A DNA stretch of 64,000 bases from Bacillota bacterium (GCA_023402075.1 JAEXCS010000025.1:19018-83017), one strand, 5' to 3'. Shown: positions 42,356 to 51,044, counted from the stretch's first letter. Notes: a model not told the origin generated them from the letters alone. Program-made: numbers and translations.

Positions 42356-43492
42356 TTACCTGTTACGCTTCAAAGCTTCTTCAACTCGGTCAAACGCCTC
42401 CTCTAAAACAGAGCGCGGGCAGCCAAAGTTAACACGCACAAATTGACTGTCAGAAAATTCGGCGCCATCGCCAAAGCGCACACGCGCCTGCTCCAGAAAG
42501 AAGCGATAGGGATGCTCAGCCCCAATCCCTGATGCGTCTATCCATGCAAGATACGTGGCCTCATTTTCCGCTTTCAGTGCCAGCCCATCAATTGCTGCCA
42601 CGCGCTTGCGCAGATAGTTCTGATTTTCCTGTAAATACGCAATCAGCTCCTGACGCCAAGCTTCGCAGTCCGTAAAGGCGGCTTTCAGCGCTGCCAATGC
42701 AAATGCAGAAAGTCCCGGCAGAAGCCCATAGGACTGATGCGCAAACTCTGCCCGAAGCTTTTCGTTGGGAATAATGGCAAATCCAATGGGTACACCGGGA
42801 ATATTATAGGTTTTACTGGCGGCGTGCAATGTGATAGATTGCTCTTGCGCTGCTTCCCCCAGAGAGAAAAAGGGAATATGACGGCCTGAAAGCACCAGAT
42901 CACTGTGGATCTCATCCGATACCACAAGAATATCGTGCCGCTGCGCAAAGGCCAGCAACTCCTCCAATTCCGAACGGGTATATACACGGCCAACCGGGTT
43001 GTGCGGATTGCACAGGATGAATACCCCGATGTGCTCTTCGTTCGCCTTTCGCTCCATTGCCTCAAAGTCCATGGAATAGTGGCCGTTCTCACAAAGCAGC
43101 GGCACCACTGCACGCTGTTTTCTTGATTCGTCCGCCAGTCTCATATAAATATGAGAATATATAGGAGTGGTCATCATCAGTTGCCCCTCTGCCACGCGAC
43201 ACGCAAGATTGACACCCACGTTTACATTGGGCAGGAACACAATCCATTCTTTTTTCACCGCTGTCTGATGATGCAAACGGTAATAGTCAATAATGGCCTG
43301 ATTTACTGAATCATCAGGTCTGGTATACCCAAACACCGGATGTTTCAGCCGTTCTGCCATGGCATCTATCACAGGCTTGGGTGCGGCAAAATCCATATCC
43401 GCAACCCAAAGCGGCAGAATATCAGGACCTTGTGCGCCCCATTTTGCGCTGTCGGTTCCCCGCCGTTCTAAAACGGTATCAAAAATACTCAT
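42356..43492 (-). CDS. patB: PatB/MalY-type C-S lyase (PLP aminotransferase fold)
   Basis: 378 residues, fold-type I PLP enzyme. Motifs include LPLWVADMDFAAPKPV, the FVLPNVNVG-like strand, NPHNPVGRV, the DEIHSD loop and the PLP Lys in HAASKTYNIPG. PatB/MalY proteins cleave cystathionine, cysteine or cystine S-conjugates to pyruvate, ammonia and a thiol. It is the last gene of the ABC-transporter operon and would degrade the sulfur amino acid or conjugate brought in. The symbol is by family; B. subtilis PatB is the closest named type I recall. Confidence 0.88.
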   Translation of the reverse strand: MSIFDTVLERRGTDSAKWGAQGPDILPLWVADMDFAAPKPVIDAMAERLKHPVFGYTRPDDSVNQAIIDYYRLHHQTAVKKEWIVFLPNVNVGVNLACRVAEGQLMMTTPIYSHIYMRLADESRKQRAVVPLLCENGHYSMDFEAMERKANEEHIGVFILCNPHNPVGRVYTRSELEELLAFAQRHDILVVSDEIHSDLVLSGRHIPFFSLGEAAQEQSITLHAASKTYNIPGVPIGFAIIPNEKLRAEFAHQSYGLLPGLSAFALAALKAAFTDCEAWRQELIAYLQENQNYLRKRVAAIDGLALKAENEATYLAWIDASGIGAEHPYRFFLEQARVRFGDGAEFSDSQFVRVNFGCPRSVLEEAFDRVEEALKRNR

Positions 43493-43519
43493 GCTATAAG
43501 TTTCAACTCCTCAGAACTA

Positions 43520-44272
43520 TTAAATATTGTAGCCCCATTTGGGTAATATGCGGTCAAGAAACTGCCTGGTACGCTCTTGCTTGGGGTGAAAAAACAGATC
43601 ATCAGGAGTCCCTTCCTCAACAATAACACCCCCATCCATAAAAACAATATGATTGGCAATATCACTGGCAAACGACATTTCATGGGTGACGACAATCATT
43701 GTAATGCCGTCTTCCGCCACCTTTTTCATCACATTCAGCACGCCGCCGACCAATTCCGGATCGAGAGCGGAAGTAGGTTCGTCAAAAAGAATGACCTCGG
43801 GATTGATTGCCACCGCACGGGCAATGCCCACGCGCTGCTGCTGACCGCCGGAAAGCTGAGATGGGAACGCGTCGTACTTTTCGTTCAGACCCACTTTATC
43901 CAAAGCCTGGCACGCCCGGTCCCTCGCTTCGGCTATGGGGATTCTTCGGACCACTGTCAGCCCCTCCATCACGTTTTCCAGCACGGTCTTATTTTGAAAA
44001 AGATTATAATTTTGAAAGACCATGGCCGTTTGCCTGCGGACAGTCTGGATCTGCTGTTTGGTTGCCGTGGCAAACGGCACAGCAACATCTTTGATAGACA
44101 GCTCGCCTCCGTCAGCTCTTTCCAAAAAGTTAATGCAGCGAAGCAGTGTTGTTTTTCCTGATCCACTGGGACCAAGCACAACAACCACTTCCCCTTTTTT
44201 CACCGTAAGGTCAATGCCTTTCAGCACCTCGTTTTTGCCAAACGCCTTGTGAATTCCTTTTACTTCAATCAT
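43520..44272 (-). CDS. Polar amino acid ABC ATP-binding protein, GlnQ/TcyN type
   Basis: 250 residues, with Walker A GPSGSGKT, signature LSGGQQQR, Walker B VILFDEPTSALD and the switch TVVTHE. The family drives uptake of polar amino acids. It belongs with the two permeases and binding protein upstream (45021-47363), although a LUD gene stands between. A cystine-type substrate is suggested by the PatB gene that follows. Confidence 0.9.
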   Translation of the reverse strand: MIEVKGIHKAFGKNEVLKGIDLTVKKGEVVVVLGPSGSGKTTLLRCINFLERADGGELSIKDVAVPFATATKQQIQTVRRQTAMVFQNYNLFQNKTVLENVMEGLTVVRRIPIAEARDRACQALDKVGLNEKYDAFPSQLSGGQQQRVGIARAVAINPEVILFDEPTSALDPELVGGVLNVMKKVAEDGITMIVVTHEMSFASDIANHIVFMDGGVIVEEGTPDDLFFHPKQERTRQFLDRILPKWGYNI

Positions 44273-44328
44273 GGAGTATCTCCTTTCTCGCCATTGTACG
44301 GGGTTTCTATCGGAAAGCTTGGAAAGCC

Positions 44329-45009
44329 CTAAAACCCCAGATCCTCGTCAATGAGCAAAACCTGAATGCGTGTATCCGCATCACCCCGCGGCCTGCGTTG
44401 ATACCGCACAATAGAATAGGTGCAGCAAGGCCGGTTGTCGCTTTTGCAATCAATGCATTTCCCCAATGTCCGACAGGGTGTGTCGATTCCTCTCTGTTCC
44501 CCCATGCCGCCGCGGCTGATAATCTGGCCCAATCGTTCAAACGCGGCGGGCAGATCCGGAACGATCTTGTTGCGTCCCGCCACCACAATCACTTTTTTAG
44601 GCCCATATGCAATGGCTGCCACACGATTTCCTAACCCATCAACGTTAACCAGTTCTCCCTGCTCGGTGACAGCATTGGTGCTTGTGAGGTAGAAATCCGC
44701 CGTAAATGCGTCCTGATAAGAGCGCTCAACGACTTCTTGCGGAATACTGCTGTCCAGTTTAAAGGGAACATGCTTCACATAGCGGTTGGTATACAAAAAG
44801 TCGCCGGTTTCAATGTAATCCGTTGCGCCGATATCGCGCAGTGTGTTTGAACCTCCAATGGCCACGCGGCTTTTGGGCGTGAGCGTAGCCTTTATCCAAT
44901 TCAGCGCCGCTTCGGCATTAGGCTGAAGAATGGCGGTGATATGATTGGAATTTAAATGATGCAGGGTTTTATTTAAATCAGGCACATAGCCGGGAAGATT
45001 TGTAAGCAT
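44329..45009 (-). CDS. LUD domain protein with C-terminal Cys cluster
   Basis: 226 residues of the LUD (LutC/DUF162) family: RVAIGGSNTLRDIG, ADFYLTSTNAVTEQGELVNVDGLGNRVAAIAYGPKKVIVVAGRNKIV, and the C-terminal Cys motif CRTLGKCIDCKS with later CC. LUD proteins include subunits of lactate oxidation complexes, but stand-alone members like this are of unknown function. It starts after the permease gene and before the ATPase gene, so it is embedded in the transporter operon. Its role may be linked to redox or sulfur handling; this is inference. Confidence 0.85.
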   Translation of the reverse strand: MLTNLPGYVPDLNKTLHHLNSNHITAILQPNAEAALNWIKATLTPKSRVAIGGSNTLRDIGATDYIETGDFLYTNRYVKHVPFKLDSSIPQEVVERSYQDAFTADFYLTSTNAVTEQGELVNVDGLGNRVAAIAYGPKKVIVVAGRNKIVPDLPAAFERLGQIISRGGMGEQRGIDTPCRTLGKCIDCKSDNRPCCTYSIVRYQRRPRGDADTRIQVLLIDEDLGF

Positions 45010-45020
45010 TGATGCCTCCC

Positions 45021-45716
45021 TTATTCAACAGGCAGTGCCTTGTATTGCTTCATGTGGATTTCCGCAGATCGAAAGAATTTTTCAATAAGGAAATTCAACA
45101 GCAAGTAAATAATCAGGCATGCAACAAATCCCTCCAGATAACGGTAGCTCTCGGACGCCAGCGTTTTTGCCCGTCCGGTAATTTCCATCACAGATATCTG
45201 CATCCCCAGCGAAGTCATCTTCAAAATGCCCGTGGTCAGGTTGCACAGCGCAGGCAGAGCTGTGGCCGCAGCCTGGGGAATGATAATGCGCCGATAGGCT
45301 TGAAAATGAGTCATCCCGATTGATTGCGCTGCTTCCAACTGGCCCTTTTCCACAGACGACAGTGCCGAGCGCAGAATTTCCGTCATACTGGAGGTGGCAT
45401 TCAGTGAAAAGACGATAAAGGCAAAGAACAGTGGATTGACGCTATAAAGATTTACGTCCGGAAACGCTGACATAACCGCCATTGGCAGACAAAAGAACAC
45501 AAGAAAAAGCTGCGCAATGACCGGCGTTCCCCGAATCAGGGAGACAAACAGAATGACCAGTGCGTTAAGCCCGGGAATCTTATGTATCCGAATTAAGGCA
45601 AAGCCATAGCCCAGCACCAGCGCCGTGATGATGGAAACAGCCGTAATCAGCAGTGTATATGGAATCCCTCGCGCCGCCTCTGCAAGGCATGCAAGCAGAA
45701 AAGAAACTGAAAACAT
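45021..45716 (-). CDS. Polar amino acid ABC permease, second
   Basis: 231 residues with five membrane segments of the HisM/GlnP family. The EAA motif reads EAAQSIGMTHFQAYRRIIIPQAA and SLIRGTPVIAQLFLVFF is typical. ATG 45716 follows AGGAGG by eight bases. It pairs with the next permease to form a heterodimer. Confidence 0.9.
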   Translation of the reverse strand: MFSVSFLLACLAEAARGIPYTLLITAVSIITALVLGYGFALIRIHKIPGLNALVILFVSLIRGTPVIAQLFLVFFCLPMAVMSAFPDVNLYSVNPLFFAFIVFSLNATSSMTEILRSALSSVEKGQLEAAQSIGMTHFQAYRRIIIPQAAATALPALCNLTTGILKMTSLGMQISVMEITGRAKTLASESYRYLEGFVACLIIYLLLNFLIEKFFRSAEIHMKQYKALPVE

Positions 45717-45727
45717 CCAACCGCCTC

Positions 45728-46414
45728 CTATGCCTGCTTGTGACGCGACAGCCTGCGCTCCAGCAACGAGCACACAAGCTGCGTCAGCAGCGAAAAACAC
45801 CAAAATATCAATGTGCCCGCAACATACATCTCCACAACGTTTTTGCCGTATGCGTTTAGCTTAAGCAGGTTTATGCGGCCTAAAATGTCGACCACGCCAA
45901 TGACAAACGCCAGCGCCGCTTCTTTCATCAAAGAAACAATCATATCCGCAAGATTTGGCAGAATAACCAGCGCGGCCTGCGGAAGAATGATGCGCCTTAT
46001 TGCCGTCAACGGAGTCTCACCAATGCTCAAAGCCGCTTCCATCTGTCCCTTTGGAACCGCCTCATATGCCGCGCGGATTAACTCCGAAATCTGCGATGAG
46101 CTGAAAAGCACAAGGGTGATCACGATGTAAAGCAGCTTGTTCTGCGCATCCAGCTCCAAGCCAAAGACCGCCCGCAGCAACGCAGGAAGTCCGTAGTAGA
46201 CGATAAACAGCAGAATGATGGTGGGTATCCCGCGCATCAGACTTGTATATCGGTATGCGAGGCTGCGCAGGATTTTGTGCCGACTCAGCTTTGCGGCGGC
46301 AAGTGCCGCACCGAAAAGAATGCCCAACAAAAAAGTATAGCCCATGATTTGCAGGGAGATCAAAAGATTTGGCAGCAGCAAACCCAGATAATACAAAGTT
46401 TTTTCAATACTCAT
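45728..46414 (-). CDS. Polar amino acid ABC permease, first
   Basis: 228 residues of the same family: YTSLMRGIPTIILLFIVYYGLP and the EAA loop EAALSIGETPLTAIRRIILPQAA. ATG 46414 follows GGAGG by 7 bases. It is encoded between the binding protein, from which a hairpin separates it, and the partner permease. Confidence 0.9.
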   Translation of the reverse strand: MSIEKTLYYLGLLLPNLLISLQIMGYTFLLGILFGAALAAAKLSRHKILRSLAYRYTSLMRGIPTIILLFIVYYGLPALLRAVFGLELDAQNKLLYIVITLVLFSSSQISELIRAAYEAVPKGQMEAALSIGETPLTAIRRIILPQAALVILPNLADMIVSLMKEAALAFVIGVVDILGRINLLKLNAYGKNVVEMYVAGTLIFWCFSLLTQLVCSLLERRLSRHKQA

Positions 46415-46442
46415 TACAAACCTCCGTTTGTTTTGGAAAATA

Positions 46443-46478
46443 CCGCGCACACAGGCTGTATGCAGTCTATGTGCGCGG
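46443..46478 (-). other. Intercistronic stem-loop after the amino acid binding-protein gene
   Basis: Arms CCGCGCACA and TGTGCGCGG pair over an inner CTG/CAG stem. There is no T run. As with the other two importers in this window, it probably protects the binding-protein message. Confidence 0.6.
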
Positions 46479-46505
46479 GCTGTTCCGCCCGATCGCGGGA
46501 CTGTA

Positions 46506-47363
46506 TCAGGGCTGCTGAAGAGTCAGAAAATCAAACCCGTTGTAGCGCGTGTAAATCTCGGATATGGTGCCGTCCTCCAACAACGCTTTCAGCGCATTGT
46601 CATATTCCTCGGCAAATGCCTCCTGCCCTTTGGCAAACAGCGTATAGCTTTTAATGTACGTAAACGGCTGGTCGCGGTCAATGCCGGTATCAAAGTTGTT
46701 GACGCCCTGTTCCTGCGCAAGGTCCCATCCGTTCACCAGCGAAACGTTGGCATCATACACGCCGTCATGAATCCACTGGCTGACCTGTTCGGTTCCCACC
46801 GAGTTCCATTCAATGGTATCCAGCTCAATCTGTTTGTCAGGATTCGCTTTGTTGTACTCTACCACAACGCCGTATGTTCCGTTAATGGGAGAAATGGGGA
46901 CAAGCTTTCCGCCCCGGTCGTAGAGGTCTTCCAGCGTGACAAGCTTGCCGATATCCTCCTGCCGCACCTGAAGGCAGGCCAGAGATGCGCCGATGTTGTT
47001 CTGGGGATATAAATACGCGTCGGCCCGCTTTTGGCTCCAGAAAAATCCGCCGATTGCCCCGACATACTGTTTGGCTTCCAGCCCTGTCAGCAGTGCTTCC
47101 TGCCCAACGGCGTCATATTCAAACACGTAGTTTTCCAGCTTTTCGTCGATGGCCTTCATCACCTCAATGTCATACCCGGTCAGGTTGCCGGAATCATCAA
47201 TGTAAGAAATACCGTTATAATCCTGACGCGCGCCGAAGCGAATAACCGTCGGCTCATTCGTTTCCGGCTCCTGTGCGGAAGAAGCAGTGCCGCTGTTGCC
47301 ACAGGCGGTTGTTGTAAGAATGACAGCCGCCAGCAGTGCGGCTGTGGAAGTTATTTTTTTCAT
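46506..47363 (-). CDS. Amino acid ABC substrate-binding lipoprotein
   Basis: 285 residues with lipobox TTAC and a type II binding fold of the polar amino acid family: GNLTGYDIEVMKAIDEKL, LTGLEAKQYVGAIGGFFWSQKRADAY, and the C-terminal EYDNALKALLEDGTISEIYTRYNG. The general shape fits TcyJ/TcyK cystine-type proteins, but the ligand residues do not settle specificity by eye. It is followed by a stem-loop. Confidence 0.88.
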   Translation of the reverse strand: MKKITSTAALLAAVILTTTACGNSGTASSAQEPETNEPTVIRFGARQDYNGISYIDDSGNLTGYDIEVMKAIDEKLENYVFEYDAVGQEALLTGLEAKQYVGAIGGFFWSQKRADAYLYPQNNIGASLACLQVRQEDIGKLVTLEDLYDRGGKLVPISPINGTYGVVVEYNKANPDKQIELDTIEWNSVGTEQVSQWIHDGVYDANVSLVNGWDLAQEQGVNNFDTGIDRDQPFTYIKSYTLFAKGQEAFAEEYDNALKALLEDGTISEIYTRYNGFDFLTLQQP

Positions 47364-47388
47364 AATTGTTACCCTTTCAAGATTGTGG

Positions 47389-48561
47389 TCAATAAAGCAG
47401 TGTGTGTGGCGCAGATGAAAACGGTTCTATGCCCGTTTCGGTAATCAGAATGGTATCCTCAATGTTATAGGTGTGGTGCTTTGAGCTGTAATAGGGTGTT
47501 TCGATGCAGAAAACCATTCCAGGCTCAAAGACACGGGGCTCATTCGGGGCGATGAACGGGTATTCCTCCGCCCCGATGGCACAACCCAGCGAATGGCCGT
47601 AATGTCCCCGGTTATAGCTATACTCGTTCATAAATCCGAACTGCTTGATGGCCCGGTCGGTCCCCTCAAAGATATCGCACATGCGGACGCCGGGCTTGAT
47701 ATGGTCAAGCTGATACTGATGCCCCGCCCACAGTGCTTCAAAAATTTCTTTCTTGTCGTCGCTGCATACTCCGCCCACCGCAAAGGTTCTGGCCAAGTCA
47801 GAATTATAGCCCAACCCGTTAGGGCCGCCATCCAGCCTTACAAGGTCGCCCAGCTTCACTTCAAAATCGCCGGGCATCGTCGTTGGCGCAAACTTATGCG
47901 CAATGGTGTGTGCGTGACCGATTGAGGTAGTGCCCGGCAGCGCGTCAACCGAATATTTAGTGAACATATCAAAAATTTCTGCCATTGTTGTACCCGGAAG
48001 CGTATTATGCGCTGTCTTGTGCATGGCTGTCTGCGAAGCCTTGGCATTGCGGCGCAGCACCTCAATTTCCCACGGTGTTTTAATGGCGGATGCCTCACGC
48101 AGCACCGGGCCTGCATTCGTCAGGGCTTCTTCACCATAGGCATTTGCCAAAAATCGATATTGAAGATAATTCAGGCTTTGGGGCTCTATCCCAATCCGCA
48201 GCTTTCCGGATGTTTTGGGGATGTAATTTTGCGCGATTCGGAAAATTTCATCAGGATTTGGCTGCACTTCCTTCACCTCTCCCGGCGTCGCGTAATCCTC
48301 AATGAAAATCCAGCAGGGATAAGAGACGATGTGCACAAATTTTTCGTCTACAACATCGGCGATAGAATCCTTCGTGAATTCACTGCAAATCAGCGTCACT
48401 GTGCCGTCGGGCGCCACAACCCCCAGCGTGCCGCCCCAGCGGACCTTGTACCCGGTGGCATACATCAGGCTGCCTGCTTCGGTTAGCAGTAACGCGTTTA
48501 AATTCTCCTTTTGCATTTGCTCTGAAATTCGGTGAGCAATGGCCTGCGCATCTCTTAGCAT
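47389..48561 (-). CDS. M24-family metallopeptidase (Xaa-Pro dipeptidase type)
   Basis: 390 residues: a creatinase N-terminal domain and a pita-bread catalytic domain. The five metal ligands can be located: Asp in RLDGGPNGLGYNSDLAR (two Asp), His in HYGHSLGCAIGAEE, Glu in VFCIETPYY and Glu in IEDTILITETG. It may cleave dipeptides, or act on an amidino or carbamoyl substrate as in creatinase. ATG 48561 follows AGGAGG by seven bases. Presence in this operon suggests action on a peptide-like sulfur compound, such as a Cys conjugate. Confidence 0.88.
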   Translation of the reverse strand: MLRDAQAIAHRISEQMQKENLNALLLTEAGSLMYATGYKVRWGGTLGVVAPDGTVTLICSEFTKDSIADVVDEKFVHIVSYPCWIFIEDYATPGEVKEVQPNPDEIFRIAQNYIPKTSGKLRIGIEPQSLNYLQYRFLANAYGEEALTNAGPVLREASAIKTPWEIEVLRRNAKASQTAMHKTAHNTLPGTTMAEIFDMFTKYSVDALPGTTSIGHAHTIAHKFAPTTMPGDFEVKLGDLVRLDGGPNGLGYNSDLARTFAVGGVCSDDKKEIFEALWAGHQYQLDHIKPGVRMCDIFEGTDRAIKQFGFMNEYSYNRGHYGHSLGCAIGAEEYPFIAPNEPRVFEPGMVFCIETPYYSSKHHTYNIEDTILITETGIEPFSSAPHTLLY

Positions 48562-48623
48562 TGGGTTTCCTCCTAAAATTTGATTCATTATTTTTTAAGT
48601 AATCTGGTTGACGCCGCCTTACG

Positions 48624-49280
48624 TCAAAGCTTCAGTTCCTTTTTAAAACGGGAATACATTGAGGTTGCCGTGTAGAGGGCCGCCACGGGATTGTGGCCAA
48701 GCACACGATCCTTTACAATCATAACGGTGGTGGGGGCGGCGGTGTGCTTTAAAAAAAGTGTGTCGTGGCCCACGCATAGGCCAATGACAATGTTAAAATC
48801 CGTCCCCTTTGCTTCCAATGTTTTGGCCTGTAAAATGGGATTACACATGGACTCGTGTCCGCAGCCCTTGTTGAGCTTCTTTTCGTCCGGCACGCCAATT
48901 TCGCTTTTGTCAATCGCACCAACCTTGCAGCCCACCACATAATAGTCAATCTTATTTGCCTTTAAAATTTTGGTAAAGATGCGCGTCTCCCCCATTAAGC
49001 CCACACAGGAGGCAATCCCGATCTTTTTGTAGTGCATTCGTTTAATGAACTCAATTGTCTCTTCCACGCGGGTCAGGCGGCCATAAAATTCGCCCTCAAT
49101 ACACGCTGAAACCCGGGATATTTCGCCGGATTCCTCATCATTCTGATAAATTTCCAGCACTTCCTGTATTTGCTCAGGAGCCGCACCGGCTGTCAGGCAA
49201 AACTTTGGGTATTTCTCCTCGCTTTTGGAGCGACACGCCAGCACGGCGCAATCTGAACAGCTTTGCTTGCAATCTGCCAT
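48624..49280 (-). CDS. DUF1847 family metal-binding protein
   Basis: 218 residues. The N-terminal CKQSCSDCAVLACRS Cys cluster, GIASCVGLMGETRIF, the KVGAIDKSEIG segment, and GCGHESMCNPILQAK with VIGLCVGHDTLF are the marks of DUF1847. Many Cys residues imply a metal or Fe-S cluster. Function is unknown. ATG 49280 follows GAGGAGGGG. The gene is preceded by a large hairpin terminator, so its transcription may depend on readthrough or a second promoter. Confidence 0.85.
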   Translation of the reverse strand: MADCKQSCSDCAVLACRSKSEEKYPKFCLTAGAAPEQIQEVLEIYQNDEESGEISRVSACIEGEFYGRLTRVEETIEFIKRMHYKKIGIASCVGLMGETRIFTKILKANKIDYYVVGCKVGAIDKSEIGVPDEKKLNKGCGHESMCNPILQAKTLEAKGTDFNIVIGLCVGHDTLFLKHTAAPTTVMIVKDRVLGHNPVAALYTATSMYSRFKKELKL

Positions 49281-49368
49281 ATTCCCCTCCTCTTCTCCTG
49301 TGGCGCACGGGGCATCTCCCCATCCAGCCAAGCAACTGCATAAAACGTTTCACAAAGTCCTGAATCAT

Positions 49369-49420
49369 AAAAAAAGCAGAGGTATACATATCGGGAACCT
49401 CCCGCTATGTAAAACCTCTG
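49369..49420 (-). terminator. Three-part hairpin terminator between DUF2292 and DUF1847 genes
   Basis: On the minus strand CAGAGGT/ACCTCTG arms enclose ACATA/TATGT and CGGGAACCTCCCG stems, followed by seven T. It ends the short first transcript, or acts as a second attenuator before the main transporter operon. Confidence 0.8.
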
Positions 49421-49448
49421 GTATGTCCAGTCGATTTGACAATGTTAT

Positions 49449-49613
49449 TTATAAAACTCTGATTTTTTCGCTCCGGTCAATTTGCACCAGCACCCCATCC
49501 TGAAACACAAGATGGATGGACCCATATCCGATGCTTTCTGCTGCCCGCTGGATTTGGCGAAGCTGTTGGTCTGAGATTGCCTGCTTCTTGGAAACCCGTT
49601 TCTCCTCTGCCAT
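49449..49613 (-). CDS. DUF2292 (YezD-type) small protein
   Basis: 54 residues, too small for most gene callers. It reads MAEEKRVSKKQAISDQQLR, then AAESIGYGSIHLVFQDGVLVQIDRSEKIRVL. The GYGSIHLVFQDG and VQIDRSEK blocks match DUF2292, found near sulfur assimilation genes in Bacillus and Clostridia. AAGGAG lies six to seven bases before ATG 49613. It lies between two terminators in the sulfur operon, so it may be made from the short transcript even when the rest is off. Confidence 0.8.
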   Translation of the reverse strand: MAEEKRVSKKQAISDQQLRQIQRAAESIGYGSIHLVFQDGVLVQIDRSEKIRVL

Positions 49614-49690
49614 AAGCGCTCCTTTTCATTCCTTTCGGGTTTTCTTGGTTAAGTCGCTTTCCCACAGCGGCCGCAGACGCTTTTTTATAT

Positions 49691-49719
49691 AAAAAAGCCG
49701 GGGGTTCTCAAACTCCCGG
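49691..49719 (-). terminator. Candidate attenuator terminator after the leader ORF
   Basis: On the minus strand arms CCGGGAGTT and AACCCCCGG (one A-C mismatch) with a TGAG loop are followed by C and six T. It lies 30 bases after the stop of the short leader ORF and 75 bases before the DUF2292 start. Confidence 0.75.
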
Positions 49720-49749
49720 ACTCATGGTATGAAAAGGCAATCAATCCGC

Positions 49750-49866
49750 CTAAAACGAGTGGCCGGCTGATACACCGAAACACGCGCACATACCGATCAT
49801 CCGGGAATTCAGCATTCGTCCACAGCGAAAATTACTGCGCAGCATCTTTCCAAAAATTGCATTCAT
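49750..49866 (-). CDS. Leader peptide ORF with Cys codons (38 residues)
   Basis: A 38-codon frame begins MNAIFGKMLRSNF, has Cys codons at positions 15, 27 and 29 (GMCACFG), and ends SAGHSF. AAGGGGGAGA lies seven bases before the start, the strongest binding site seen in the window. It is directly after a strong promoter and before a terminator at the head of a cystine-type operon. This is the layout of a leader peptide that senses Cys-tRNA by ribosome stalling. It is also possible that it is a functional microprotein. I do not recognise a family. Confidence 0.6.
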   Translation of the reverse strand: MNAIFGKMLRSNFRCGRMLNSRMIGMCACFGVSAGHSF

Positions 49867-49913
49867 AACATTCTCCCCCTTCATATAACATACTAACTCC
49901 GTGTGTTTATAGG

Positions 49914-49942
49914 ATGATATCATTTTGCTTTAGTCCTGTCAA
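49914..49942 (-). promoter_or_regulatory. Promoter of the sulfur amino acid operon
   Basis: On the minus strand a perfect TTGACA (complement at 49937-49942) is followed after 17 bases by TATCAT (49914-49919). The start site would be about 40 bases before the leader ORF. Confidence 0.8.
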
Positions 49943-50100
49943 TATGTATCTTTACAATTTCCGTTTGCACCATTTGAAATTGAAAATCTCGAAATCTTTT
50001 TGTGAACTTACACAAGGCCGTATGCTGCGTTTCATTCAGCAATATTTTTTATAAAGCGGCATTAACAATTCTAAAACAACCGCATTGTGCTTAATATGTC

Positions 50101-50129
50101 TTGCAGATGTCATATTATCATCTTATAAT
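50101..50129 (+). promoter_or_regulatory. Promoter of the WYL regulator operon
   Basis: TTGCAG (50101-50106) is followed after 17 bases by a perfect TATAAT (50124-50129), 20 bases before the ATG. Confidence 0.7.
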
Positions 50130-50148
50130 AAATAACAGGGGTGATGAT

Positions 50149-51042
50149 ATGCAGATTAACAGGCTGTTTGAAATAGTTTACCTATTGTTAAACAAACAAA
50201 CTATGACCGCCGGAGAACTTGCCGCGCACTTCGAGGTTTCCCCTCGCACGATTTACCGGGATGTGGAGCTTTTATCCTCAGCGGGAATCCCCATTTATAT
50301 GACCAAGGGCAAAGGCGGCGGAGTTTCGCTTCTCTCTGATTTTGTTCTCAATAAAGCCGTGCTGACCGATGAGGAAAAGTCAGATATTCTCTCTGCGCTG
50401 CACGCAGTAGACGCTGTAAGCTTGGAGCAGACAAACACTGCGGTGAAAAAGCTATCCTCCCTGTTTGGAAACACAGCTATCGATTGGGTTGAAGTTGATT
50501 TTTCAGGGTGGGCAAACGCTGACGAGGAAGCAAAGCTGTTTGGCGCGCTCAAGTCTGCCATTACAGGAAGAAAAAAGGTAGCGTTTTATTATCACAGCAG
50601 CGAGGGCGGCATGCAGCGCACCGTAGAACCGATGAAGCTATGCTTCAAGGGCCAGAGCTGGTATCTTTATGCCTTTTGCACCGTGCGTAAGGACAATCGC
50701 TTTTTTAAGCTGCGGCGTATTAAAAGGCTGGAGGTGCTGGACGAGCACTTCGAGCGCGCAGTTCCCCAAAAATTATTTGGCAATGGAACGATCTTTCACG
50801 ATGGCTTTGTAACCATTACGCTTAAAATCTCAAAAAAAATGGCGTATCGCGTGTATGATGAATTTTCAGAATATAAGCTGCTTTCAAGCGGCGATTTTAC
50901 TGTACAGCTCACCATGCCCAGGGGCGATTGGGTCTATCAGTATCTTGCAACCTTCGGTGAGCATTGTGAGGTTTTGGCGCCGGAAGACATTCGCCTGCAA
51001 ATAAAGGAGAGACTCCAAAAAACACTGGAACAGTATTTATAA
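50149..51042 (+). CDS. YafY-type HTH/WYL-domain transcriptional regulator
   Basis: 297 residues: an HTH_11 winged helix (TMTAGELAAHFEVSPRTIYRDVELLSSAGIPIY) and a WYL domain (MKLCFKGQSWYLYAFCTVRKDNRFFKLRRIKRLEVLDE), ending in a WCX extension. WYL regulators respond to unknown ligands, sometimes nucleic acid. AGGGGTGAT precedes ATG 50149. The next two genes (effector-binding and flavin-binding folds) likely form its operon or target, with an inverted repeat between them. Confidence 0.9.
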   Translation: MQINRLFEIVYLLLNKQTMTAGELAAHFEVSPRTIYRDVELLSSAGIPIYMTKGKGGGVSLLSDFVLNKAVLTDEEKSDILSALHAVDAVSLEQTNTAVKKLSSLFGNTAIDWVEVDFSGWANADEEAKLFGALKSAITGRKKVAFYYHSSEGGMQRTVEPMKLCFKGQSWYLYAFCTVRKDNRFFKLRRIKRLEVLDEHFERAVPQKLFGNGTIFHDGFVTITLKISKKMAYRVYDEFSEYKLLSSGDFTVQLTMPRGDWVYQYLATFGEHCEVLAPEDIRLQIKERLQKTLEQYL

Positions 51043-51044
51043 TA

